NCBI GenBank assembly: GCA_003993805.1 | Contig: RSEF01000005.1 | Coordinates: 17,443,152 to 17,507,151 of the forward strand | Origin: Himantopus leucocephalus | Lineage: Eukaryota > Chordata > Aves > Charadriiformes > Recurvirostridae | Direction of reading: 5' to 3' | DNA length: 64,000 nt | Part shown: piece by piece, positions 1 to 11,860 of the stretch | How the letters are laid out: each line of letters starts with the position of its first letter | Position numbering within the stretch: the first letter of the stretch is position 1 | Program-made: the position numbers and the translations under genes | Notes under the pieces: generated by a model | The model's database searches: none | The model's input: only the letters and a program-made list of their open reading frames with translations | What the model was told of the DNA's origin: nothing

Positions 1-1375
1 CTAGAGAGTTCCGGTTTCATTCAGCTGTTTCCCAAATCATCTACAACAGTGTTTTACCCAGCCTGATTAATTTTGAGTGTTGGAAATGATGAGAGTTGTA
101 AGTAGAAAACTCTTCTTACATGATATTATAGCGTGATAGCTACTTCATGCAGCCAAAGACACTACAAGAGGCAGCACTGTAGGACTGTAAAGTACACTCT
201 CTCTTACTGATGTCAACCAAATGCTCTTTCTTAAATCCTAATCCTTTTTCCTAAGGATCCAGTCAGTGACGACAATTCAAACAACACAAAGAGATTGCAT
301 ATGCATGCACTACAAGGTCAGCACATGGAATACCGGAAACATATTTTTCCTCTAATAAAGACATTATTGATGGGAATAGTAATTTTGCTATCAACAGGAG
401 AAACTTGCCAGTATCTGGTTTTGTGTGGAGGATGTTCACCTGGAGCTCTGTTTTTCTACATTCACATCTAGAAAGACACATAGCACACTTTGGGAGGATC
501 AAAACAATCTGCTTTACACTGACAGGTAATTTATTGCATGAGCCTCATTGAAAATAACAGGACTTAACTATTGACAAGCGATTCCATATGCTTGCTCCAT
601 GCACATCTTCGAAGCATCTCTGCTTACTTCACGGATGCAAACAAATTTTCATTCATTACATGCATTAATGCACAGCTAAATATAGCGCTCTCAGAGCAAC
701 TAGATCTTCTTTCTGCCTTGCAAATTTCTGACAAGTCCTTAGCTGAATTCTGACAACAAAGACATTAGGAATATAACTTTGTAAGCAAAATTGTCACACT
801 GGACAAAAATGTCATCCCGCTGGAATCACCAAAACATATACCTCCACTAAATGAGCCTACTCCTGTAATAATCATACTCCAAAAAATGCCTGGTATTAAA
901 ATGTAATCTACCTCATTTAAAATGAGATCATAATGTCTTCAAGAGTTGGTAAAGATCCCCAAATGCCCACTCATGCCCTTTTTCACTATTTAGGAGAACT
1001 GTACTGCCATGATGGGAGTCACTAAAAGGTGTAAGTGATTTCCGAAGGCTATGTGTAATTGTGTATCCACTGAAGCATTTGAAAAAAGATCCTTGAAATC
1101 AGTGGTGCAACACTAGGTCCCAAAATAACTTCCTTGAGACTTCAGCGCAACAAACAAATATTCCTTTGTGCAAGCACGGTGCAAGCACACAACTAGTTTT
1201 ATTGACTTGCAGGATCAAAACCTTAATGTACTTGTTCCAGCAGTTCTAGAATATATGAATAAACAATTAAATGAAGTAGAACAATTGCCTTTGAAGTATT
1301 CACTGTGCACTTGGGAAGGGCCATGTAACTGAAGGAGAATATAGTGGTTTACATTGTCTTTACTTGCAGGGTTTC

Positions 1376-1405
1376 AGGGGGGGACAGGAGGGGAGCGGGG
1401 GGGGA
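1376..1405 (+). repeat. G-rich tract, possible G-quadruplex
   Basis: A run of seven G is followed by shorter G blocks and then eight G, separated by short A/C/T spacers. This gives at least four G-runs of three or more within about 30 bases, the basic requirement for an intramolecular G-quadruplex on the plus strand. It stands out in an otherwise AT-rich neighbourhood. No gene or promoter is visible next to it, so a function is not implied. Confidence 0.5.
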
Positions 1406-3769
1406 AAAGAACACCTCCTGCAAGTTTGTGTGTGGTTTGTAAATACTACTGAAAGGAGGTGACAATGAGAAAACAGACAGTTGGGACAGGCAGACACTTG
1501 CAAATAGTGGCCAAAACAAAAGAGAAGAAAGAAAAGAACAAAATAATCTGTAAGTGCTCTTCCCTACCAATTCTTACTTAGTAGACAGGCAGACTTGGAG
1601 AAGGGCCTGCTGAAAAGCTAATTAAGTCAGTTTCATTCCAATTGCTTTAACTGGCTTTTGATGAGGCTTAGCTTTTAGATCTTACTGTTCCTAATAATCA
1701 GGATCATTACAGTAGTGGTTGAGGACCAACCAAGAATGCAACCCCACTGCTTTAAATACAATACAAAGAAAACAAAAAACATTATTGACAAAGCTTTCTA
1801 TATAATTAAAAAAGGAAAAAGATAGGAGGATAATTTACAGTGATCTGCGCCATATCTCCTGTTTTGCCACCTGAAAGCCAAGCACAGCCAAAGGAAGAGG
1901 AAACATATTTCTGCTCTAGCTGCCTTATGCTATCAGAAGAGCTGCTCAGAGAAGCTGTACAATGAATGGTGTGGGGCATAAAGTAAAATACAGTCATTGT
2001 TATCTTCCCTAGTCCCTGAAACTGCACAGCCAGGTGAAGTATAAGACCCTGTGTATTTAAACTATGCGGTACAGTCTTTAAGGAGCCTGTGTAATCTGAC
2101 AGCAGTCCCAACTGCTTCCAGTTACTGCAAGGTAATACAAAGTACATGCTTTGGTAATATCACAGAGGAAAAGTGCTTGCAAGGGACTTGAAAATATTTA
2201 CATGACAATCTCTCTACCTAACAAGAACAAATCAAAATCTAAGATAGAGCTGATGAAATTTTAGTGAAATTCTTGATATGTCATGAGACCTTGCATTGGT
2301 TAAAATATGCATTAATATGCATTAAAGAAGCCCCAGGGCATTCTTATTTCCAGCTGAATTATTGACTCACAGCATGGCAACCACTTGTGAAGACCTCACA
2401 AGAGATTACGCTGTATCTCAGGAAGGAAAAAAATAAACAAAAAGGAGTATCAAATTACAGTGTGTCACTGTAGAACAATGCCCCAGTCAGATTTAATCAG
2501 AGAACTGGAGAAAAACTGAACAGAGTACCAGAAAAGTTAGAGAAGATAAGATTGATCCCTAAGTCAAGAAAGAAATCTAGGAGACAAGAACAAAATCAAT
2601 CCACACTGCACAGAACAAAAAAATTGTTTGCTGGAGTCCACAAGAAAGCCCACAAGATCTTATCCAGAGCAGATAATATGCGCTCATACTAGTACTTATT
2701 TTTGCACAATAGAATAGGTTAGAAGGTGAAGGAAGAATGGAAAGTTGGAAGTAAACAAAAAAAAAACCAAAACACCCAACCCAGACTGTAGAACAGAATA
2801 CAATTAATTTTTATATAACATGCTCATTGAAAAGTGTTGTAAATCACCTTTGCTGTAGAACAGTCAATCACAACCTAAGGGAATAATAAAGTTTTACAGC
2901 AGGATAAGTAGACAGGAAATGGCTTAGAGAGGAGGAGAGAGAAAAAGTACTGGGAAAAGAAAATCCAACAATGTTAACCATGATAGGGTCTGTTCAAAGG
3001 AATAAGGGGATATTAGTGTATTAGCTAAAAAAGTAGCAGGCTTGATTGCATCTTTGTGTGGAGACTGGAAGTTTTTTTCCTCCACAACAATAACAAGCAT
3101 TCAGCCAGATGGAAATAATCCAATGGCATCAAAGTATCAATAGAAACAATTCTATCAGAGGCAAACACTGCTTTCTAGCTCCCCTACACTTCTACACTGG
3201 CTGACCAGTATCTTAAACAGTTATTTCAGTGAGCATGCAGAGATTTATTTTTAAAGGTCGGAATGGATCATTAAAACCACCTAGAACCTGAACTTGTGTA
3301 ATGCCAGGAACAAGTAGTGTTGTGCTCTCCAAGGTTCACATCCACAGACACCATGCCAGCTGTGCTAAGAAAGAAAATGCCCCTTGAATTAATTCCAGTG
3401 CTTGCCCCAGAATCCTTATCCAAAACCATACCCTCACACACACCCATACTCCCCTGTATCAATTTCGTAAATAAAACATCGAGTCTTACATGCTAGGTGG
3501 TTACATATTCAAATCTACACTGCCTTATTTGTTTAGCCTTTACACCTACTGACACTGAAATCCACAATCCTGTCTTTTCACCCCAAATAGTACCCTCTCC
3601 TAAGCCCTTTCTTTTCTAGCCACGTGAATATAGTGTGTAAATCCTCTTCATATCAAGGGACTTGCTCTCCTCATCTGTATTCACTGCTGCCTTCACCTGA
3701 AGAGGGCTGCCGCATGTCAGCCATCGATTTCTGTAGGCAGTTCCCTGTCATCAGCACTAAGTGATTGCT

Positions 3770-4100
3770 TATTAGACGGACAGGGCAAAACTCGAGCATG
3801 TGGGCAGCGTTATTTATCATAGAAATAAAGAGATTTGCAATGAGAGGTGAGGCTGGAGAGGAGAAGGAGGAGGAATTCTGCCAGGGTTGAAGGATGCTGG
3901 CGCCCAGGCAAAGCCCAGGGTTCTAGAAGGGCAGATGAAATCAATTCTTTGCAATGGCTGGATTCCCAGAGAAATCGTCTTTAAGTTTAATCTTTAACCT
4001 GAGAGTAAACTTTGCCTTCATGATTAGTGGGGAGCAACAAAGACAAAGAAGCTGTTGGATTAAGCATCTCTTACCCTTTTTGGATTAGGTCAGTGGTACC
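3770..4100. promoter_or_regulatory. candidate conserved non-coding block
   Basis: This AT-rich block contains clustered motif-like words: acaaagacaaag (SOX/TCF-like), gcgttatttatca, attagtgg and ttggattaagc (homeodomain-like). It lacks simple-sequence character and lacks a protein reading. That texture is typical of vertebrate conserved non-coding elements, but conservation cannot be seen in a single sequence. The assignment rests on motif density and is weak. Confidence 0.22.
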
Positions 4101-5148
4101 GTAGAGTGCACTAGAGCTCAGAAAACGACTCTTGCAGAGGAAACGCAGAGCACTATTGAATACCTAGCATTGCTGCAGACACTTAAGGTCTGTAATGAAG
4201 TTTAATGAATGTAATGAAGCAGAGAACAGTGCCTTTCCTCTAGAGAGCTGAGCAGCCCCATGCCTTCCAGGTCCATGCAAAACTGCAGTACAAGCAATTT
4301 TCTTTCTCCCATCCATGAATAGTTTCCAACTGCCAGAAAACACCAGGGTGTCTAAAGGTGTTCACTGGTTAATTATGTAATTGGAAGGCATCATACTCAT
4401 ACATAAACACTTTGAGTCATTTGAGAGTTTGTCACCTTCATAGAAGATTTCCTGTCCTGGAAGTTAGATCAACTTCCCAGGAACGGCAGTCTGTACAGAA
4501 TGGTTTCACAGAAAACTCTTACAGGCTTACAGTCATAATCACATTCTTGTAGCCTACAATACTTTTGATCTGAGCAGCACCCAGATGAGTAGCAATATTT
4601 AATAGCACGTCTTTAACAAAATGAACTGAAGGAAGAGAAATAGAAATACCACCACAAACAGTTAAACAAATTACATTTGGGATATCAGGGGAAACATCCT
4701 TAGTAAGATGCTTCACATGCTAGGCTGCCTCTCCTCTGCTTTCTTATACACTACCCTATCAAGGAGAATAAATTGGTTCTGATTACTTGCTAAAAATAGA
4801 AGACATCAATAAAAGTCACTTCCAACTTCTTTAACCACTTCATATTGCAGAAAATGTACAGAAGGAAAGAATAGGAAGAAGGTTTGAGCATGCAAGTCCA
4901 TTTCCATCTCTTGGTCATCTGCACTCTCACAGCTAAACACTGAAAACACAGGTGGTGTACTTCTGCAAGATACCATTCTAAATATGCCTCATCATTTCTC
5001 TCACATTGTGCACAAGAGCTTTCACAACTAATTCAGAGCTGAGCATCACTGCTTTCAAGACCGCCGCAGTTGTGCATATTGCTAGGGATTTGGCTCCTCA
5101 CAGTCTTTGTCCAGATCTGAGGATTTTTTGCCCACTTCTACAGTAACA

Positions 5149-5219
5149 GGGATTTTTTTTCTTGCTGATTCCTCACCATAAAAAGGGATTTTTTTCTTGC
5201 TGATTCCTCACCATAAAAA
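5149..5219 (+). repeat. 36-bp tandem duplication
   Basis: Two adjacent near-identical copies are present. Copy one is 5149-5184 and copy two is 5185-5219; they differ only by one T in the T-run (eight versus seven). Each copy reads ggga, T-run, cttgctgattcctcaccat, then five A. The near identity implies a recent duplication, probably by replication slippage, and the locus may be polymorphic. Confidence 0.9.
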
Positions 5220-5443
5220 GGAACAGATGTCTTTGAAGTCAAAAGTATTACTTAACTCTGTAATCACTATACGATAATAAGCATCTTTTGAGAGTAAAAA
5301 GGGGTTGCTTATCTGAAAATAATTATGCACCTAAAGATACATGCAGACACGAAGATACTTACTTTATATTTTGGTTCCTCAACACCTCTAAAAATCTGGC
5401 TTTTTCTCCTTTGGGCATCCAACAAAACTAGGCTCTATCTCTT

Positions 5444-5715
5444 TTTTCTTTTTTTTTTTTTAATCCCTTTTGCAGCAGCAATCTGATATCCTGGTGCCCA
5501 GCAGTGATATTAATCATTGAAACACTCTTCTGTTCCCCCAGCTTCTCTTAACCTGAGAATCTGTTATGTAAAAAGAGTGGAGCTCAGAGAGCAGTTGACA
5601 AAACACAGTTCTTACAGCTGCATGAATGTCAGACTGACATGCTGCTACAACCTTTTCCCCTTGCTGCCTCCCCCCCACCCTGCCCCCAATTAAAAAAAAA
5701 AAAAAAGAAAAAAGA
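5444..5715. repeat. poly-T / poly-C / poly-A low-complexity cluster
   Basis: A T-rich tract near 5.45 kb is followed, after about 200 bases of ordinary sequence, by a C-rich tract near 5.67 kb and a 15-base A run near 5.69 kb. No transposon body is recognisable upstream of either run. I treat the cluster as simple low-complexity sequence. Confidence 0.6.
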
Positions 5716-7451
5716 GTATAATAAGCACAAGGCTGCTGGGGAAAAGTAAATTTGCTTGGCAGTAGCAGTGCAATTTGTGAACACAGTTATACAATTGGGA
5801 CATTTTTACTGAAGCTGTATAAGGGATGGAATCACAGAGTACATCACCTAGCTTCCAAGCCATGTCTACTTACCGCTACAAGTTTCTTGAAGCTCTCTGT
5901 CCGAGTGCGTTTCTAAGTGTGTTCAGAGGTAGACTTTTCACTAAGAATGTGTATTAAGTAAGTAGCTTAGGGCTTTAAGGTAACAAGACCAAACAGTTTG
6001 AGTGACGAGTCTCTGGAAGAACTGCAATCTTAAACACAGCAAATATTTTACTTTCAGAGGAAAGTGCCATCAGTCTTGAACTCAACGGTGGGGGGGCGGC
6101 AGGGAGGGCAGAGAAGGGAAGCTCTACTGCTGTATACTGTCAGACCAGATTCTGATGCCTTTTCCCATAGATTACTAATTCACACTAGAAACAAAATCAC
6201 AAAAATCAACAGGACCACCAACTGAACACAGCAGTATTCAATGCAGATAAGAAAAATAGTATATTTCCACAGAAATTCAGCCACTGAAAGCCTGACCCTG
6301 CTCGATTTAGAATACAACACCAAGTACCTTTGAACTAAGGTCCCAATGCACAATAAAATTACGTTGGTTTAAATGGTTCCTACTTGTCAGTTCATCTGGT
6401 GTGACATTCCCTGTGTGCTTTCAGCAACAGTAACTTCAAGAAATAGGATTTCTTCACTTTGAGTTACCTCAAATATATAATGGATTATAAGTGTATGCAT
6501 AGACTATCATCAGCACTCAGCTGATGTGACAATTTGATCCATCAAAGGCCTAAATTTTAACCAGACACATACAAAAAATGCTAATATAAAGGCTGATGCA
6601 TAGCATCAAACTAATATTATTGTTGTTAATCCAAGATGCCACCTAGGTACAAGACAAATTCCAGGTTTGGGGGGTTTTGTCTTTTAATAGGACCACCAGA
6701 GAGTGACATGAAAATGTGGGCATTTGCACTTAAAAGAATTATGATTAGCAACACTGGTGGTGGACTCTGCAATTTAAAGGATGCTTTTCAGTGAACAAAA
6801 TGATACATATTGTCACTGGGTCCAACTCGCCGCTCAAGGCAGGACCAGCTTAGATACAAAATGGAAAATTGGATGCAAAGAAAGACTGGCAGAAGGAAAG
6901 AAGAAAAGGAACAAGAAACAGCAAGATGGAGGAAAAAAAAATTACAGAATAGCACTGGGTCATTCTGAATTCTCATCATGATACTATATAGACTTCACAG
7001 ACCACAACTGCTGCTAAAAAGATACAGAGTGTAGGCAGGGGAATAGATGGATGATGGCAAAACAGCCAGATTAATGTTAGCACAGAAGGAAGGAAAACAA
7101 AAAAGAAGAAGAATTCAAAGAGGCAGAGAAAGGAGAGCTTTGAACTGGCCTTTATTTTATCCCATAGGTAAACTCAGAATGCAGAAGCATCTCTGGTAAT
7201 AATTTCTACCTGCCAGCTAGTGCCCACACCTGTCTAGACCTACAACCGCTGTCAGATAAACTCTCTTCGAAATGGGTGATAAGGGAAAGGAATCTCAAAA
7301 AGTCAACACCTAGATCGGAACTCTAGATCACATGTTTTCTGCTGCCTTCTCCCACTTCTTCGCTCCTGCTTACTCTGAAAGGGAATGTGCCTACATTGTG
7401 CCTATTGCAGCATCTGATACCCTACCATCTCTGTTACACTTTCTCTGTAGA

Positions 7452-7487
7452 AGTAAAAGCAAATACTATAGTAAAAGCAAATATTTC
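7452..7487 (+). repeat. 18-bp tandem duplication
   Basis: Two copies of an 18-base unit beginning agtaaaagcaaata are adjacent (7452-7469 and 7470-7487), with differences only in the last few bases. This is a minor slippage duplication in non-coding sequence. Confidence 0.8.
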
Positions 7488-8867
7488 ATTAATAGAAGCT
7501 TCCTGATAATTTGCTGAAGCAGGGAAAAATGTAAGCTTACCTACAGTTGAAATGGAGTCCTGCCTGCACATATTCCATGAAACAAACCAACATAGCAATA
7601 CAAAAGGAATAAAAAAATCTGTATGTCATTTAAAGATAAAAGGATACTGAAGTGGTCAAGCTGTATGACGCACTGAGGTTCATCAAAGATCAAGATTATT
7701 CTTTACTAAAAGACTGTCAATTAAGAACCTTTGAAATGTTCTAAACTGGTCTTATATTTTGGCCAAAGCCTTCACTTCTAATGATGTATCTGTCCCCCAG
7801 CTGCCGAACTGGACACTTTATAATGTCTGTCTCATAAGGATGCCTCTGCTTATGATATTTGACGTTTTCTGACATCCTCCCCAGCTACTCTAAACTAGAT
7901 TTAGTATGCTGGCCTGAGTAACAGCAGAAATGGTGCTGCTATGAAGTGAGATTTGGTCAATGTTTCTGCTAACACTTTCCACATAAAGCTCTAGGAGCAA
8001 GATTGAGAAAAGTGAGCGCAACTTTTCTCTGAAATCCAGTTAGCAAGACACAAAGCACCAGGCACGGTGGGTTACTCAGTACACTTCACTTTAAACAGAG
8101 GGTTTGCCATCTGTTCTGCCCTCTAATTACAAAATATAAACCAAATATAACTCACTACTGAATCACAAAATATAAACTATAGGAGATTTAAATTCATGGG
8201 GAAAGCTCTTTATTTAATGCAGAAAGCATCTGCAAGGTTTTTCTTATGTCATCTTTCAGGCGGCAATCTAGGGAAAATGAAAGAAGAGTCCTTGTTCAGG
8301 ATGCTGCCAAACATGTACTTCCGCATAGACAGATAAATTGCCAGAAACAAGTATTACTATAATAAAATGAGTAACACAGCCATGATAGTGTAAGGACATA
8401 ACTGGGGCAAGATTGTAAGAAAAAAATATCAGCCTTTATTAGAGTGATTGATAAACTTGGGGGGGGTGGGGAATGGGGATCAGAACAACCCCACAGATTA
8501 GTTTTTGGCTATGCAATTTCTTCATTGTGGATTTATGTGACAAAAAAAGGCTTGTTTATTTTTTCTCCAACTATATCCAATTATAAGACTACAGTATTTC
8601 AGTTTGTTGAGTTACACAGAGTCTCACTGTAATGGGAACACAGATGTAAGGAACAGCTGACAACACCACCAGGGTTTCTTAGAAGCTGGAATCACTTTCA
8701 TGGAAGAGCAGCAAGAAAGGAGGAGTCTGGGGCTTCCCTTTTATTCAGCCTGTTGCAGCTACAGGCAGCTCTGCCACCTGGGGTTGTCTCTACCGCAAAA
8801 TTTTGGAGACCCTTTGCAACGCTCCTGTGCACTCTGATACACAGTTTCATTATGGACTGAGATCTGA

Positions 8868-9952
8868 TGAAGTTCTGAGGAGAAGGATCTGGGGATCCTG
8901 GTAGATAGTAAATNNNNNNNNNNNNNNNNNNNNNNNNNNNNNNNNNNNNNNNNNNNNNNNNNNNNNNNNNNNNNNNNNNNNNNNNNNNNNNNNNNNNNNN
9001 NNNNNNNNNNNNNNNNNNNNNNNNNNNNNNNNNNNNNNNNNNNNNNNNNNNNNNNNNNNNNNNNNNNNNNNNNNNNNNNNNNNNNNNNNNNNNNNNNNNN
9101 NNNNNNNNNNNNNNNNNNNNNNNNNNNNNNNNNNNNNNNNNNNNNNNNNNNNNNNNNNNNNNNNNNNNNNNNNNNNNNNNNNNNNNNNNNNNNNNNNNNN
9201 NNNNNNNNNNNNNNNNNNNNNNNNNNNNNNNNNNNNNNNNNNNNNNNNNNNNNNNNNNNNNNNNNNNNNNNNNNNNNNNNNNNNNNNNNNNNNNNNNNNN
9301 NNNNNNNNNNNNNNNNNNNNNNNNNNNNNNNNNNNNNNNNNNNNNNNNNNNNNNNNNNNNNNNNNNNNNNNNNNNNNNNNNNNNNNNNNNNNNNNNNNNN
9401 NNNNNNNNNNNNNNNNNNNNNNNNNNNNNNNNNNNNNNNNNNNNNNNNNNNNNNNNNNNNNNNNNNNNNNNNNNNNNNNNNNNNNNNNNNNNNNNNNNNN
9501 NNNNNNNNNNNNNNNNNNNNNNNNNNNNNNNNNNNNNNNNNNNNNNNNNNNNNNNNNNNNNNNNNNNNNNNNNNNNNNNNNNNNNNNNNNNNNNNNNNNN
9601 NNNNNNNNNNNNNNNNNNNNNNNNNNNNNNNNNNNNNNNNNNNNNNNNNNNNNNNNNNNNNNNNNNNNNNNNNNNNNNNNNNNNNNNNNNNNNNNNNNNN
9701 NNNNNNNNNNNNNNNNNNNNNNNNNNNNNNNNNNNNNNNNNNNNNNNNNNNNNNNNNNNNNNNNNNNNNNNNNNNNNNNNNNNNNNNNNNNNNNNNNNNN
9801 NNNNNNNNNNNNNNNNNNNNNNNNNNNNNNNNNNNNNNNNNNNNNNNNNNNNNNNNNNNNNNNNNNNNNNNNNNNNNNNNNNNNNNNNNNNNNNNNNNNN
9901 NNNNNNNNNNNNNATCTCTAGAGGTCCCTTCCAACTCTGAAAATTCCGTGAA
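8868..9952 (+). mobile_element. CR1 LINE interrupted by assembly gap
   Basis: Left of the gap, 8873-8913 reads aggatctggggatcctggtag followed by atagtaaat. This matches the part of CR1 ORF2 that encodes the motif DLGVLVD near the end of the reverse transcriptase region. Right of the gap, 9914-9935 reads atctctagaggtccc then ttccaact, the standard CR1 3' terminal region. Both pieces are on the plus strand and in the correct order, so one CR1 copy spans the gap. In an intact element about 0.6 kb separates these points, from family knowledge. The 3' end is decayed: the terminal attctatg-type repeat is only loosely recognisable (aaattccgtgaaat). The element is presumably an older, 5'-truncated copy. 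Confidence 0.8.
8914..9913. other. assembly gap, 1000 N
   Basis: Exactly 1000 consecutive undetermined bases. The round number suggests a placeholder or an estimated gap size rather than a measured one. The flanking sequence is CR1 on both sides, so the missing bases are expected to be mainly CR1 plus possibly unresolved repeat copies. Apparent open frames that cross the gap are artefacts. Confidence 0.97.
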
Positions 9953-11459
9953 ATATGGAAAGTACTCAAAAATGCCTGTGAGTTCATCTCGTGGCAAACA
10001 CAACTTGGTTCTGTACGTGTATGGGGCAAGGAGCTTCTCTGTGGTGGCAGAGAGGGCTTGAAGAAATGGTCAGAAAAAAAGCTCTGCTCTCATGTGTGGG
10101 AAGTAAGAGTCACTGAGGGCTTCATCAAAATGATTTAACTCAGGGTTTCCTTTTTTAACGTCCCTTCAGGTACCCCAGTGATAACTCTCAGGGGTGCTGG
10201 CAGTGTGTGACCTTCAAAACAGCCACCCCACCTCTTACTAACCAATTCTGCACCATTGGTGGCCTAACCAAGGCAGTTGCATGCCATACAGTGGTGTGGT
10301 GTGTGTGTACAGAGACAGGAGAAGATGTCCACTCTACGTATTGATCACTGCATTGGCTGGTGACTCAGTTCCTTCTCAGGTGCATATCAGTAAGGATGGG
10401 TATGCAAGACGGGCTTGAAGCCATGTGCTTTTGTGTCCTGACAGTGCCACCATGGGGATTTGGTGTCCAGAGCTGACTTGAAGGCCTGAGGAGTGAAGCA
10501 GCTGGCATGAGCTCTGTGACTAGTGGCACTATGCTGCAGCAGAAACGGGCAATGCCAAGAGCTGGGAGCCCTGGGGCACTTTCAGGGCAGCATCTTGATG
10601 CCACTCTCCTCATTTGAACCTCTGGGTTATGTTCAGGAAAGCAAAAGCTCTGCTCTCAGATGGACCTTGTAAGCAGGATGCCCCATGCTTATTTGGGACA
10701 CTTGCTCAGTCTTGAGCTGCACTGCTGACCGTGTGCCCAGAGCACAGGGCAGGAGGCCAGAGAAGGATGTTCCCATGCTCAACAAAGTGACAATGCTTAG
10801 CTTTTGGGCATTGCTTTCCCAAGGTGGATCTCCAGCTGTGTTACCCAGCAGGGCAGAGACTGGTTTTGGGCATACAGAGACGAAGACAAAGTGACTTGGC
10901 AACTGAGCAGTGGCACCAGTGGGAATCTGACTTCCCTCCGTCATGCACAAATCTTGTTAATATGGTTTTGGCACAGGGAGTGGAGGAAGACCAATTAGTT
11001 CTCAGCACAGGAAAGCTTAGCAGGTAGCAGAGCCAAGCAGTGGTGGACAGCTCTGTCAAAGGCATGAGTTTTCTGCATGCCACCTTCATTGCATCCTTTC
11101 TGGGCGATCTGACTTGCTGAGTGGTATGTGCAAGAGTATGTGCTCTGAGGCTAAACGCATAATGAGACCCAGTGCCCGGCTGTCATGCATGGAGCAGCAA
11201 GGAGGCTTGTTAAGAGAGCAAGCTTGCGATCACAGCAAGATCTAATGGGAAAGATGGGCTGGTAGTCTGCTCTCTGCCAGTAGCAGGTGCACCTCAAAGT
11301 TTCCCAGAGTTGCCATGCTGTTGTCTGTTGCAATTTCCAGGACAAGCGAAATAAACAGAGCTGTTGCAGATCAGATCTGCACAGCTGTAACAGATCCACA
11401 GAGGAAATTATTGCTCTGGTTTTAGCTTCTGCTCATCCACCTTCCACCTTTTTCACCTA

Positions 11460-11860
11460 GAAAATGTAAAAGCCAGCCAGGGCTTTAATAGGCTAATTAG
11501 GAAATGTTAGGCACGATGGGCTACCTGTGAATTCGATTCTCTTGTCCCAAAAGGGAGATATATGGGGAGTTTCGTCATGGGTTTTCTTGTTGCTGTTTCC
11601 TCTGTTAAAATCCTGTGTTGGTCCCTTGAATATGGACAAAGTCATTTAATGGACGAGCTTATTCCCATCCCTGCCTTTGCAGACTCTATTAATATTTATC
11701 TTGGTAGGATCCTTGCTTCCAGTTGGATGCGGCCAGTTTTGGATGTACATTACCAGGGTCCATCCCCTCATTCTTGTAACGGGCCAGGAGCTGCTGATTT
11801 CTTTAAGTGTCTCGCTGCCTTAATGGGATTTGCTGCCAGCTGCCAAATTAGTATCTAGTG
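11460..11860. promoter_or_regulatory. candidate conserved non-coding block
   Basis: This block is less GC-rich than its surroundings and contains homeodomain-like words (ggctaattagg, ctattaatatttatc, caaattag), plus gtcatttaatggacg and cttaatggg. It has no simple repeats and no recognisable protein reading. The change in texture relative to both flanks is what drew attention. Conservation across species would have to be shown before calling it an enhancer. Confidence 0.28.

Larger units (their letters stand above)
1..8867. other. AT-rich gene-free stretch
   Basis: No exon, RNA gene or full transposable element is recognisable here on either strand. The sequence is visibly AT-rich with few CpG dinucleotides, many short A or T runs and no open frame above about 115 codons. 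It holds small local structures listed separately: a G-rich tract near 1.38 kb, a 36-bp tandem duplication at 5.15 kb, an 18-bp tandem duplication at 7.45 kb and a possible conserved block at 3.8 kb. It could be intergenic or deep intronic. The composition differs from everything to the right of the assembly gap. Confidence 0.7.

Noticed and set aside
8698..10029. Minus-strand open frames of more than 400 codons
   Set aside because: They cross 1000 N and are open only because undetermined codons are not counted as stops. The flanks are CR1 and unrelated sequence.
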